Positions 45,936 to 54,293 of a DNA stretch of 64,000 nucleotides are shown piece by piece. This DNA comes from an uncultured Bacilli bacterium (GTDB lineage Bacteria > Bacillota_I > Bacilli_A > RF39 > UBA660), in assembly GCA_934120635.1 (NCBI GenBank), contig CAKOUR010000008.1, positions 22,156 to 86,155 of the forward strand. The letters are read 5' to 3'. A program made the translations under genes and the position numbers. The notes under the pieces were generated by a model. It ran no database searches, was not told the origin of the DNA, and saw nothing but the letters and a program-made list of their open reading frames with translations. The first letter of the stretch is position 1; the number at the start of each line of letters is the position of its first letter.

Positions 45936-46182
45936 TAAAGTATTAGTAAATTTATATATTCCTTTTTTAGAAAAGAAATATGAAGTATTTTTACCTGCTA
46001 ATAAAAAAATTGGTGAAATTATTTATTTAATTGGTAAGACTTTACCTGATATTACTGGTGGATATTATGAATATAAACAAGTAGAAAGACTATATAATCG
46101 ACTTAATGGTAAAGAGTATCAAGTTAATGAAATAATTAAAAATACAAATATTAGGAATGGTACTGAATTAATTTTTATGTAA
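45928..46182 (+). CDS. EsaB/YukD-like ubiquitin-fold protein
   Basis: This 84-residue protein begins VLVNLYIPFLEKKYEVFLPA and continues with KKIGEIIYLIGKTLPDI, the ubiquitin-like fold of EsaB/YukD from Firmicutes T7SS clusters. It overlaps the essC end by 8 bases, so the two are coupled. EsaB is a cytoplasmic regulator or component of the machine. No EsaA, EssA or EssB gene is seen in the window. Confidence 0.8.
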   Translation: MNNKVLVNLYIPFLEKKYEVFLPANKKIGEIIYLIGKTLPDITGGYYEYKQVERLYNRLNGKEYQVNEIIKNTNIRNGTELIFM

Positions 46183-46269
46183 ATAATAGTGTAAAAATTT
46201 GTTAACTTTATTTACTTATAAAATATAGTATGCTATGATTTAGATATAAATAGAGAGAGGAGGATGTTT

Positions 46270-46554
46270 ATGAATGCAAGGTATGAATTTGACTTAGATT
46301 CTATCCAAGGGGGAATTAATAATCATGAGGACGCTGTTAATTTTCTTCATGGATTAGAAAAGAACTGGAGAAGTTTTATGGATTTATTTGCTGAATACGA
46401 TACTGCTGCTGGAAGTATATCTGGTACTGAAGCAATGGATGACTTTAAAATCAATCTAAAAAAAATAGTGGATTCTCTTGATGAAGAAGCGACAGCCAAC
46501 TTAAGAAGTGCACAAAAATCTACAGAAGATGCTAACGAAGCTCGTATATGCTAA
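46270..46554 (+). CDS. WXG100-size putative secreted protein
   Basis: This 94-residue protein starts at ATG 46270 with GGAGG 6 bases before; the upstream in-frame ATG would leave no spacing. It is helical with a central Trp (GLEKNWRSFMDLF) in the loop position where WXG100 proteins have WxG, and it has two amphipathic halves. Its place next to essC/esaB suggests a T7SS substrate or helper. Confidence 0.7.
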   Translation: MNARYEFDLDSIQGGINNHEDAVNFLHGLEKNWRSFMDLFAEYDTAAGSISGTEAMDDFKINLKKIVDSLDEEATANLRSAQKSTEDANEARIC

Positions 46555-46587
46555 TAAAATTTGAATATAATAGAAAGGATGAGAGTT

Positions 46588-46902
46588 ATGGAACAACATG
46601 TTGATATAGAAGAATTACAAAAGATTCATGATGAATTAAATAGGGTTTTTGGTCCAAAGTTAGATGAAGCTTTTGATTCTATAAGTAGAAATTATACTAA
46701 TATGGGTAGAACAGGTATGATTAATGCTAGTATTACACAAAATCTTGAGGATTTAAGCAGTTTAATCACTAAAGTAAAAGAGGTAAGAGCTGCTGCATTA
46801 CAAGAATTTAATACTAAATTTAATAATTATATTATTAAAATTAGAGAAGATGTCGCTGATATAACAAATGCTACTGGTAATTCTGCTGGTTTATCTATTT
46901 AA
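46588..46902 (+). CDS. WXG100-size helical protein, T7SS-associated
   Basis: A 104-residue helical protein starting at ATG 46588 behind AAAGG. It has no central Trp, but the size, helix-turn-helix pattern and location suggest a T7SS partner protein. No family match was recognised. It lies 33 bases after the preceding small gene. Confidence 0.6.
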   Translation: MEQHVDIEELQKIHDELNRVFGPKLDEAFDSISRNYTNMGRTGMINASITQNLEDLSSLITKVKEVRAAALQEFNTKFNNYIIKIREDVADITNATGNSAGLSI

Positions 46903-46953
46903 CAAAAATTTAATAAATATACTTTATTAATGAAAAGTGTATTATTATAAATT

Positions 46954-46988
46954 AAGGATAATGCATATAACTTTAGCATTATCCTTTT
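46954..46988 (+). terminator. Terminator between T7SS small genes
   Basis: AAGGATAATGC pairs perfectly with GCATTATCCTT (11 bp) and is followed by TTAAAAT. It may divide the early T7SS unit from the next WXG100-like gene. Confidence 0.75.
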
Positions 46989-47022
46989 AAAATAAATTAT
47001 ATTTAAGAAAGGAGAATTAATT

Positions 47023-47310
47023 ATGAATATGGTTTCAAGTTCTGTTGTTTTAGAAGCAAAAAACAAAATAGAACAAGTACAACATGAAATAAGTGATAAT
47101 GGTCAATTTCAACAGAGTATAGCTACTATAAATGAAATTATTGGGACTTTATCTAGTGTTTGGAGGACCGATGGTGGACAAGATTCTATTTCAAAAATTG
47201 GTAATACAATTAAAAATTTAGATAATTTTTCAGATTTAGATTCCCTTATTTCAGAAATTAAAAGTGCTACAGTTATTTATGATCATTCCTCACCTCAAAG
47301 AATTAATTAA
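47023..47310 (+). CDS. WXG100-like protein
   Basis: A 95-residue protein with a central VWRTDGGQ loop, close to the WXG pattern, between two amphipathic helices. The C-terminus (YDHSSPQRIN) is polar. It is a likely T7SS substrate or heterodimer partner and lies 33 bases beyond the upstream terminator with an AAAGGAG site. Confidence 0.75.
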   Translation: MNMVSSSVVLEAKNKIEQVQHEISDNGQFQQSIATINEIIGTLSSVWRTDGGQDSISKIGNTIKNLDNFSDLDSLISEIKSATVIYDHSSPQRIN

Positions 47311-47364
47311 TTATGAAAAATATAATTTATATATGAGCAATATACAAGTAAAGGAGATGATAAT

Positions 47365-48711
47365 ATGTCTACAAACTATGTAGATACAGAGGCTATAGAT
47401 AGCCAGGCTGAGGAATTAAAAGCAACAGTGGGAGCTATTTGTTCAGCTGCGGAAGAAATTGCTTCCCAATGTAATAGTATTTGTGGTTATGCTAGTGAAT
47501 ATGTACAATATAATGGATATTTTGATAGTGATACAAAAGATACTCAATATGAAGAAGTTATGGTAGGAACTGAGAAAACTCAAAAAAGTTATGATGTTTG
47601 TCAAAAATTTATTCTTACTGATGGAAATATCACTTCAAAAGCTCAAAAATTACAACAAAAAGCAAATGAACTTTCTGCAGCCATGGTAGTTTTAAAACAA
47701 GATTCAGTTTTACTTAAACAAGTTGCTGCTGCCATTGCAAGTAATATAAATAGTACAAATGTCGCTCTTACTTCAGCTTATTCTAGAGCTAATGGCGGAA
47801 GTTCTTTATACATAGCTGATGAAAAATTTAGTATTTTAGCTTATGGAGCACTTGCGATGAACGGGGTCCAAAAAGCTAATTTAGCTAGAAGTGCTGAAGA
47901 TATTAAAAATAGAAATTTTCTTAATTATAGTGATGTTAAAGATAATGGTCTTTCTGGAAAGATGTTACAATTCAGAGCTCAACCTGATGGTACATATAAA
48001 GTTTATACTATTGATGGAGAAGATACTGGTTACTATACTACATTTACTGCTGCAAATAATTATCAAAGAACCTTTAAAAGGGAAATGCTTAAAGGCGATA
48101 AAAATTATTTAAACACTGTTTTTAACGGGGATGAAGCTTCAATTTCTTCAGCAGCTACTCAAGTAGCTACTGGATCAGCTGCGATTGCTGGTATTTCTAC
48201 TACTTCTAAAAACACTTCACAAACTAAAGGAGCAGCTGCTATGGCAGGTGCACCAACTACTGGTAATAGAAATATTGGAAATACTAACGACTCATCTTCA
48301 CCTCTTGGTGAAACTGTTACTGTTAAGAACTACAAAGTCACAAGTGATAATAAATTGGTTGAACCTGGAACATATGTAAAAACTGGGGATGGCATTTATC
48401 AAAAAGAAGCAAAAACGTTCTCCGAAAAAGCAAGATGGAATGCAGAATATAAAAGCACAAAAAATAATGAAATGATAAGAGTTACAAAAGATAAATATTC
48501 TACTGAAGATTTAGAAAATCTATCTACACTTCCAATTGAAGTTACCGATGATTCGGGATCGTACATTTATAATAGAGATAATAATTATTATTATAAAGTC
48601 ATAGATAGTGATGATCTTGCAAATTATAATTATTCAACCATTAATGGAAAAAATGTAGATGTTTCCAATTATTATTCTATTGAAAATATTCTATCAAAAA
48701 TTAATAAATAA
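47365..48711 (+). CDS. Large candidate T7SS substrate with Cys-containing N-domain
   Basis: A 448-residue protein. The first about 150 residues are helical with four cysteines (near 26, 36, 40, 79), similar in plan to LXG-type N-domains. A Ser/Thr/Ala-rich linker follows (residues about 255-310), then a beta-rich C-terminus with Tyr-rich segments (YNRDNNYYYKVIDSDD). I do not recognise the C-domain, and no immunity-type gene follows. It starts behind AAAGGAG, 54 bases after the WXG100-like gene. It could be a secreted effector or a surface protein. Confidence 0.6.
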   Translation: MSTNYVDTEAIDSQAEELKATVGAICSAAEEIASQCNSICGYASEYVQYNGYFDSDTKDTQYEEVMVGTEKTQKSYDVCQKFILTDGNITSKAQKLQQKANELSAAMVVLKQDSVLLKQVAAAIASNINSTNVALTSAYSRANGGSSLYIADEKFSILAYGALAMNGVQKANLARSAEDIKNRNFLNYSDVKDNGLSGKMLQFRAQPDGTYKVYTIDGEDTGYYTTFTAANNYQRTFKREMLKGDKNYLNTVFNGDEASISSAATQVATGSAAIAGISTTSKNTSQTKGAAAMAGAPTTGNRNIGNTNDSSSPLGETVTVKNYKVTSDNKLVEPGTYVKTGDGIYQKEAKTFSEKARWNAEYKSTKNNEMIRVTKDKYSTEDLENLSTLPIEVTDDSGSYIYNRDNNYYYKVIDSDDLANYNYSTINGKNVDVSNYYSIENILSKINK

Positions 48712-48776
48712 TAATCATAAATAAAACTAATAATTTTAATTCTGTTGTTTGCATATTTCAATAATATTTTATATAA

Positions 48777-48804
48777 TAAACATGTAAAGAAATTTACATG
48801 TTTA
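48777..48804 (+). terminator. Terminator of the T7SS cluster
   Basis: AAACATGTAAA pairs with TTTACATGTTT across a GAAA loop. A T-rich stretch follows. Confidence 0.8.
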
Positions 48805-48870
48805 TTTTGGATGAAAGAAAATTAAGTATTTTTGTTAAATAAAATATATAATATGGTAGGAGGCTATGTA

Positions 48871-50271
48871 ATGAAGTTATATAATACTTTGAATAAGAAA
48901 GTAGAAGAGTTTGTTCCTAGAGATGGGAAAAAGGTTAAGATGTATACTTGTGGACCTACGGTATATCATTTTGCTCATATTGGTAATTTGAGGACTTATA
49001 TTTCTGAGGATATTTTAGAAAAATCTTTAAAGTACTTAGGATATGATGTTACTAGAGTGATGAATATTACTGATGTTGGTCATTTGGTTGGTGATGGAGA
49101 TTCTGGTGAAGATAAGATGATGGTTGCTGCTAAAAGAGAACATAAAAGTTCTTGGGAAGTGGCTAAATATTATACTGATTGTTTTAAAAAGGATTGTGAG
49201 AGATTAAATATTAAATGGCCTAGTATTGTTAGTCCTGCTACGGATAATATTGAGGAATATATTAAGATTATTTCTAAATTATTAGATGATGGTTATGCTT
49301 ATATTAGTGATGGTAATGTTTATTATGATACTTCTAAATATAGTGATTATTATCATTTATCTGGTAGAAATGCTGATGATTTAATGGTTGCTGTTAGAGA
49401 AGATATTAAGGAAGATACTTCAAAGAGAAATCCTTTTGATTTTGGATTATGGTTTACGAACTCTAAATTTAATAATCAAGAAATGCAATGGGATAGTCCA
49501 TGGGGAAGAGGTTATCCTGGATGGCATATTGAATGTTCTGGGATTAGTATTAAGTATTTAGGAGAATATTTGGATATTCATTGTGGAGCAGAGGATGCTA
49601 TATTTCCACATCACACGAATGAAATTGCTCAAAGTGAAGCTTATTTAGGACATAAATGGTGTAATTATTGGGTTCATTTTGGTTTTTTAAATGATAAGAA
49701 TGGAAAGATGAGTAAAAGTAAGGGGGAATTTCTTACTGTTGATTTATTAGAAGAAAAGGGATATAATCCTTTAGCTTATCGTTATTTATGTTTAAATAGT
49801 TATTATCATAATGCTTTAACTTTTAGTTATGATATATTAGATGGTGCTTCAAGGGAATATGATAAATTAAAAAGAAGAATTACAAATTTATCGTGTGAAG
49901 GGACTGTGGATAAAGAAAAAGTTAAAATATATCATGATAAATTTGGAGATAATTTAGAGAATGATTTAAATACTTCTAGTTGTATTACTCTTTTATATGA
50001 TGTTTTAAAAGATAATTCTATTAATGATAAGACAAAAAGAGAAATTATCGAGGATTTTGATCAGGTATTATCTCTTGATTTATTAGTAGAAGAAAATACT
50101 GATATAGATGTTAGCTTAAAGAAATATATTGAGGAAATGATAGAGAAAAGAAAGGTTTATAAAAAAGAAAAGAACTTTGAGGAAGCTGATAAAATAAGAA
50201 AAGAATTAATGGATAAAGGAATTATGATTAAAGACACTAGAGAAGGTACTACATATGAAATAGTAAAGTAG
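48871..50271 (+). CDS. cysS: Cysteine--tRNA ligase
   Basis: The 466-residue product starts at ATG 48871 behind TAGGAGG; the longer frame includes an unrelated leader. It has the zinc-site Cys in MYTCGPTVYHFAHIGN, the HIGH-type motif HIGN, GWHIECSGIS, HCGAEDAIFPHHTNE, and KMSKSKG near residue 272. It charges tRNA-Cys. The promoter region contains one AAGTATTTT copy. Confidence 0.97.
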   Translation: MKLYNTLNKKVEEFVPRDGKKVKMYTCGPTVYHFAHIGNLRTYISEDILEKSLKYLGYDVTRVMNITDVGHLVGDGDSGEDKMMVAAKREHKSSWEVAKYYTDCFKKDCERLNIKWPSIVSPATDNIEEYIKIISKLLDDGYAYISDGNVYYDTSKYSDYYHLSGRNADDLMVAVREDIKEDTSKRNPFDFGLWFTNSKFNNQEMQWDSPWGRGYPGWHIECSGISIKYLGEYLDIHCGAEDAIFPHHTNEIAQSEAYLGHKWCNYWVHFGFLNDKNGKMSKSKGEFLTVDLLEEKGYNPLAYRYLCLNSYYHNALTFSYDILDGASREYDKLKRRITNLSCEGTVDKEKVKIYHDKFGDNLENDLNTSSCITLLYDVLKDNSINDKTKREIIEDFDQVLSLDLLVEENTDIDVSLKKYIEEMIEKRKVYKKEKNFEEADKIRKELMDKGIMIKDTREGTTYEIVK

Positions 50272-50281
50272 GTAGATAGTT

Positions 50282-50983
50282 ATGGGATATGGATATTATT
50301 ATGATCCAACGTATATTTTGGTAGTGATTGGATTTATTATTACTTTAATCGCTGAAATTGGCGTTAAAGGAAGTTATAGTAAGTACAAAAAAATTAATGC
50401 TTCGAAAAAGATGACTGGTCAGGAAGTTGCTAGAAAGATATTAGATGCTAATGGGCTAGATAATGTTCAGGTAAAAGAAGTGGGTGGTACTCTTAGTGAT
50501 CACTACAATCCTTCTGATAAAGTGGTTAATTTGTCAACAGATATTTATAAGGATAGCAGCATTGCTTCAATTGCTGTTGCTGCTCATGAATGTGGACATG
50601 CTATTCAAGATAAAGTTGGATATAAATTTCTAAGACTTAGACATTCTATTATTCCAACAGTTAATATTTGTTCAAATCTAGGATATTTTGTTGTGATGAT
50701 TGGATTATTGTTTGGTTCATTTAATTTGGCAATGGCTGGTTTTATTCTATTATGTACGATTTTAGTATTTCAACTTGTTACTTTGCCTGTTGAATTTAAT
50801 GCATCGAAAAGAGCTAAAAAAGAATTGATTAAGTTAAATATTGCTGATAAAAAAGATGCTAGTGGTGTTAAGTCAATGTTATTAGCAGCAGCAATGACTT
50901 ATGTTGCTTCTGTTTTTAATACGTTGTTACAAATGCTTAGAATGCTATTAATTATATTAAATAGTAGAAATAATGATGATTAA
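50282..50983 (+). CDS. YugP-type zinc metallopeptidase
   Basis: This 233-residue membrane protein has an N-terminal helix, a zinc motif HECGHAIQ (residues about 101-108) and three to four more membrane segments (VMIGLLFGSFNLAMAG). This is the DUF2268/YugP family of neutral zinc peptidases. It starts 10 bases after cysS with a weak site, so it is likely co-transcribed. Confidence 0.85.
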   Translation: MGYGYYYDPTYILVVIGFIITLIAEIGVKGSYSKYKKINASKKMTGQEVARKILDANGLDNVQVKEVGGTLSDHYNPSDKVVNLSTDIYKDSSIASIAVAAHECGHAIQDKVGYKFLRLRHSIIPTVNICSNLGYFVVMIGLLFGSFNLAMAGFILLCTILVFQLVTLPVEFNASKRAKKELIKLNIADKKDASGVKSMLLAAAMTYVASVFNTLLQMLRMLLIILNSRNNDD

Positions 50984-51057
50984 TTTAATTATTTAGACAA
51001 GTTTAAAGTAATATTTTAAATTTGTCTATTTTTTATAGAAAAGAGGTAATTTTATTG

Positions 51058-51684
51058 ATGAAGAAAAGAGTTGAACCTAAATTAGTAAAAAATATAAAAG
51101 AAAATGATTGGTTTAACAGTAATCAAAATAATTTTGTGGATATGTTTATTCATGATAGAAAATTAATCAATGATTTAGAAGAAGTAGAAATTAATGGGTG
51201 CTATTTTAAGAATGTAGATTTTTCAAATATTCAAGTTAGAAATTGTGATTTTATTGATTGTATTTTTGAAAATTGTAATTTAATAGGATGTGATTTTTCT
51301 AACAAAAGTATTCATCGTGTTTGTTTTAGATATTGTAATTTAGGAAGTACAGATTATATTATGAGTAGTGTTAAAGATGTTTTGATTGATGATTGTAAAT
51401 GTGATTATATTAACTTTTCTGATAGTAAAATAGATACTTTAGAAATTCAAGATAGTCTTTTTAGAGAAGCTAGATTTATAAATATTAAACTAAAGAATGT
51501 AGCATTTAATGAAGTTAATTTTCATGGATGTGAATTTTTAAACACTTCCTTAAAGAATGTTGATTTTAGTTCTTGTGATATTTCTAATTTAAAAGTGAAT
51601 GTTAATGATATTAAAGGAATGATTGTTAATGAAAGTCAAGCTTTAATCTTAGTGAATTTACTTGGAATAGTTATTAAGGAATAA
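51058..51684 (+). CDS. Pentapeptide-repeat-like protein
   Basis: The 208-residue product starts at ATG 51058. Most of it is repeats with a central Phe/Leu in A(D/N)LxX style: CDFIDCIFENCNL, CDFSNKSIHRV, VDFSSCDISNL. This gives a right-handed beta-helix. Such proteins can mimic DNA or protect gyrase, but function is not predictable. It lies before an extremely long terminator hairpin. Confidence 0.75.
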   Translation: MKKRVEPKLVKNIKENDWFNSNQNNFVDMFIHDRKLINDLEEVEINGCYFKNVDFSNIQVRNCDFIDCIFENCNLIGCDFSNKSIHRVCFRYCNLGSTDYIMSSVKDVLIDDCKCDYINFSDSKIDTLEIQDSLFREARFINIKLKNVAFNEVNFHGCEFLNTSLKNVDFSSCDISNLKVNVNDIKGMIVNESQALILVNLLGIVIKE

Positions 51685-51738
51685 AATACTTACTCATATT
51701 TTTCTTATTATAAAGAAAAATATGAGTAAGTATTTTTC
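51683..51738. terminator. Long perfect hairpin terminator
   Basis: AAAATACTTACTCATATTTTTCTT pairs with its complement; only the arms of about 24 bases and a 5-base loop are visible. It starts in the last stop codon of the pentapeptide gene. It includes two copies of the AAGTATTTT word and is followed by TTTTTC. Confidence 0.85.
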
Positions 51739-51822
51739 GTTTATAAAAAAGAGTAAAAGGCAGAAATTTGCTTAATTTGTTATTTTTTGATATAATGAGT
51801 GCGTTGGAGGAAAAGTATATTT

Positions 51823-52410
51823 ATGAAAATTACAAGTGTAGAATTTACTACTTCTGCAGTTAGAAGGAGTCAATATCCGGAAGAAAAGTATCCTGAATTT
51901 CTCCTTGTTGGTAGAAGTAATGTAGGAAAGAGTAGTTTTATTAATGCTCTTGTTAATCGAAAAAGTTTAGCTAGAATTAGTTCTATTCCTGGAAAGACGC
52001 AAACACTTAATTTTTATTTTATTAATGAAAGTTTTTATTTAGTGGATGTTCCCGGATATGGATTTGCTAAAGTAAGTAAGAATTTAAAGAATAAGTTTGG
52101 TTTAATTATAGAAGATTATTTAAAAGAAAGAAAGATGTTAAAATCTGTTTTTATGTTAGTAGATTTTCGGCATAAACCTACTAATGATGATGTATTAATG
52201 TATGAATATTTGAAATATTATCATATTCCTGTTACCATTATTGCAACAAAGAGTGATAAAGTTAGCAAGAATAGTTATGAGAAGAATAAAAAAATTATTC
52301 GTGATACTTTAAAAATGGTAGATGATGATGGCTTTATTTTATTCTCGTCTGTTAGTAAAACTGGAAAACAAGAAGTTCATGATAAAATTTTAGAAGTTAT
52401 TCAGTCTTAG
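51823..52410 (+). CDS. engB: Ribosome biogenesis GTP-binding protein YsxC/EngB
   Basis: This 195-residue small GTPase starts at ATG 51823 (GGAGG 12 bases upstream). G1 is GRSNVGKSSFINAL near residue 30, G3 is LVDVPGYGFAKV, and G4 is ATKSDKVSK. It is required for assembly of the 50S subunit. It is in the same direction as the Der gene nearby. Confidence 0.96.
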   Translation: MKITSVEFTTSAVRRSQYPEEKYPEFLLVGRSNVGKSSFINALVNRKSLARISSIPGKTQTLNFYFINESFYLVDVPGYGFAKVSKNLKNKFGLIIEDYLKERKMLKSVFMLVDFRHKPTNDDVLMYEYLKYYHIPVTIIATKSDKVSKNSYEKNKKIIRDTLKMVDDDGFILFSSVSKTGKQEVHDKILEVIQS

Positions 52411-52455
52411 GCACCTAATTTTTATTTTAGAATACATTACATCAGGTGAAGATGA

Positions 52456-52878
52456 ATGATAATTCAAAAGTTAGATGACTATTATATCGTTAAGATTTTT
52501 AAAGAGAAGTTAGGGGATTTTAATCCTTTTGATAAGAGTTGTATTGAAAAGTTATTTCAAAAAATTTTAAAAAAATTGTTAAAGAACTATTCTATTCATG
52601 GGTTAATTGATGCTGATATTTATTTTGATAGATTATATGGAATGATTATTGAATTAAGAGAAGTTTATGATTATTTTGATGATATAGATTTGAAAATTCA
52701 TTTTCATTTAGATTCTGTTTTTTTAGTAGAGATAGAATATGATTATTTTAATAAGATAAATGATGTTTATTATTATAAAGGTAAATATTATAAAATTTAT
52801 GATAAAATTATTGATGGCCCTATTATATATAAAGATAGTGAATGTATAGAGATTATGGAAAAAGGAATACATTTATAG
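52456..52878 (+). CDS. Small hypothetical protein upstream of der
   Basis: A 140-residue protein with mixed helix/strand pattern and many Asp, Tyr, Ile and Lys residues. It has no recognisable domain, signal peptide or membrane helix. It starts at ATG behind AGGTGA and lies between engB and der, ending 14 bases before der. The context suggests a role in ribosome or membrane biology, but there is no direct evidence. Confidence 0.65.
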   Translation: MIIQKLDDYYIVKIFKEKLGDFNPFDKSCIEKLFQKILKKLLKNYSIHGLIDADIYFDRLYGMIIELREVYDYFDDIDLKIHFHLDSVFLVEIEYDYFNKINDVYYYKGKYYKIYDKIIDGPIIYKDSECIEIMEKGIHL

Positions 52879-52892
52879 AAAGTGGTGATAAA

Positions 52893-54209
52893 ATGAGAAT
52901 GCCTACTGTTTGTTTAGTTGGAAGACCTAATGTTGGGAAGAGTACTATTTTTAATCGGTTAGTTGGAAAAAAGATTTCTATTATTGAAGATACACCTGGT
53001 GTTACAAGAGATAGAATTTATGGAGATGCTAAATATTTAGATTATTCTTTTCATTTGATTGATACTGGTGGTATTGATGTTGGGGATGATACTTTTAATG
53101 ATGAAATTCGAATGCAGGCTAGTATTGCAATAGATGAAGCTGATGTTATTATTTTTGTTGTAGATGGTAAAGAAGATATTACAAAAAATGATTATGTTAT
53201 TCGAGATATGCTTCGAAAAAGTGGCAAAGATGTCGTGGTTGCTGTGAATAAAATCGATAATGAAAATAGAGTGGAAAATATTTATCAATTCTATGAACTT
53301 GGATTTGAAAATGTTATCGGAGTAAGTGGAGAACATAATATTGGCTTCCAAGAATTATTAGATAAGGTTGTTCAAGATTTTAAACCTATTCCTGAAATTG
53401 AGTATAGTGAAGACAAGATTAAATTTTGTTTTATTGGAAGGCCTAATGTTGGGAAAAGTAGTTTAGTAAATGCTCTTCTTAATGAAGAAAAGGCAATTGT
53501 TAGCAATGTTGCTGGAACAACTAGGGATGCTGTAGATACAGAGTTTCGTTATGAGGGAAAAGACTATGTTGTAATTGATACTGCTGGACTTCGTAAAAAG
53601 GGAAAAGTTTATGAGAGTATCGAAAAGTATAGTGTTATTCGAAGTATGAAAGCAATTGAAAGAAGCGATGTTTGCTGTATTGTCATTAATGCTGAAGAAG
53701 GAATTATAGAACATGATAAACATATTGCTAGTTATGCCCTAGAAGCTGGAAAACCACTTGTCTTAGTCGTTAATAAGTGGGATACTGTAAATGATAAAAA
53801 TGATATTAAAAGTTTTACTACTTTAATGAGAAATGAATTTCAATTTTTATCTTATGTTCCTATCGTATTTGTTTCAGCTTTAACTAAGAAAAGAATTCAT
53901 ACTTTAATGCCTGAGATTCTTAAAGTTTATAAAAATTCAACCTTAGAAATTAAAACGAGTGTTTTAAATGAAGTAATACGTGAAGCAGTACTTCTTAATC
54001 AACCACCTTCTTATAAAGGAAAGCGATTAAAAATTTATTTTGCTAATCAATCTGGGACAAGACCTCCTAAATTTACTTTACACGTTAATAGTAAAGGATT
54101 AGTGCATTTTTCTTATGAAAGATATTTAGAAAATAAATTGAGAGAAAATTTTGATTTAGAAGGAACACCAATTGTAATACAATTTAAGAATAAAAATGAA
54201 GATTATTAA
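52893..54209 (+). CDS. der: Ribosome biogenesis GTPase Der
   Basis: The 438-residue product starts at ATG 52893 (MRMPTVCLVGRPNVGKST), because the longer frame runs back into the preceding gene. Two GTPase domains are visible: GRPNVGKSTIFNRLVG (near residue 10) and GRPNVGKSSLVNALLN (near 184), with DTPGVTRDR and DTAGLRKKGKV. A C-terminal KH-like domain (NQSGTRPPKFTLHV) follows. It takes part in 50S assembly. Confidence 0.97.
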   Translation: MRMPTVCLVGRPNVGKSTIFNRLVGKKISIIEDTPGVTRDRIYGDAKYLDYSFHLIDTGGIDVGDDTFNDEIRMQASIAIDEADVIIFVVDGKEDITKNDYVIRDMLRKSGKDVVVAVNKIDNENRVENIYQFYELGFENVIGVSGEHNIGFQELLDKVVQDFKPIPEIEYSEDKIKFCFIGRPNVGKSSLVNALLNEEKAIVSNVAGTTRDAVDTEFRYEGKDYVVIDTAGLRKKGKVYESIEKYSVIRSMKAIERSDVCCIVINAEEGIIEHDKHIASYALEAGKPLVLVVNKWDTVNDKNDIKSFTTLMRNEFQFLSYVPIVFVSALTKKRIHTLMPEILKVYKNSTLEIKTSVLNEVIREAVLLNQPPSYKGKRLKIYFANQSGTRPPKFTLHVNSKGLVHFSYERYLENKLRENFDLEGTPIVIQFKNKNEDY

Positions 54210-54293
54210 ACATAGATAATTTATTTTATCTAGTTTTTTCTTGTTATTTAGAAAATAGCTGAGGAAGTATTTTAGAAATAGAGGTGAAAAGAA

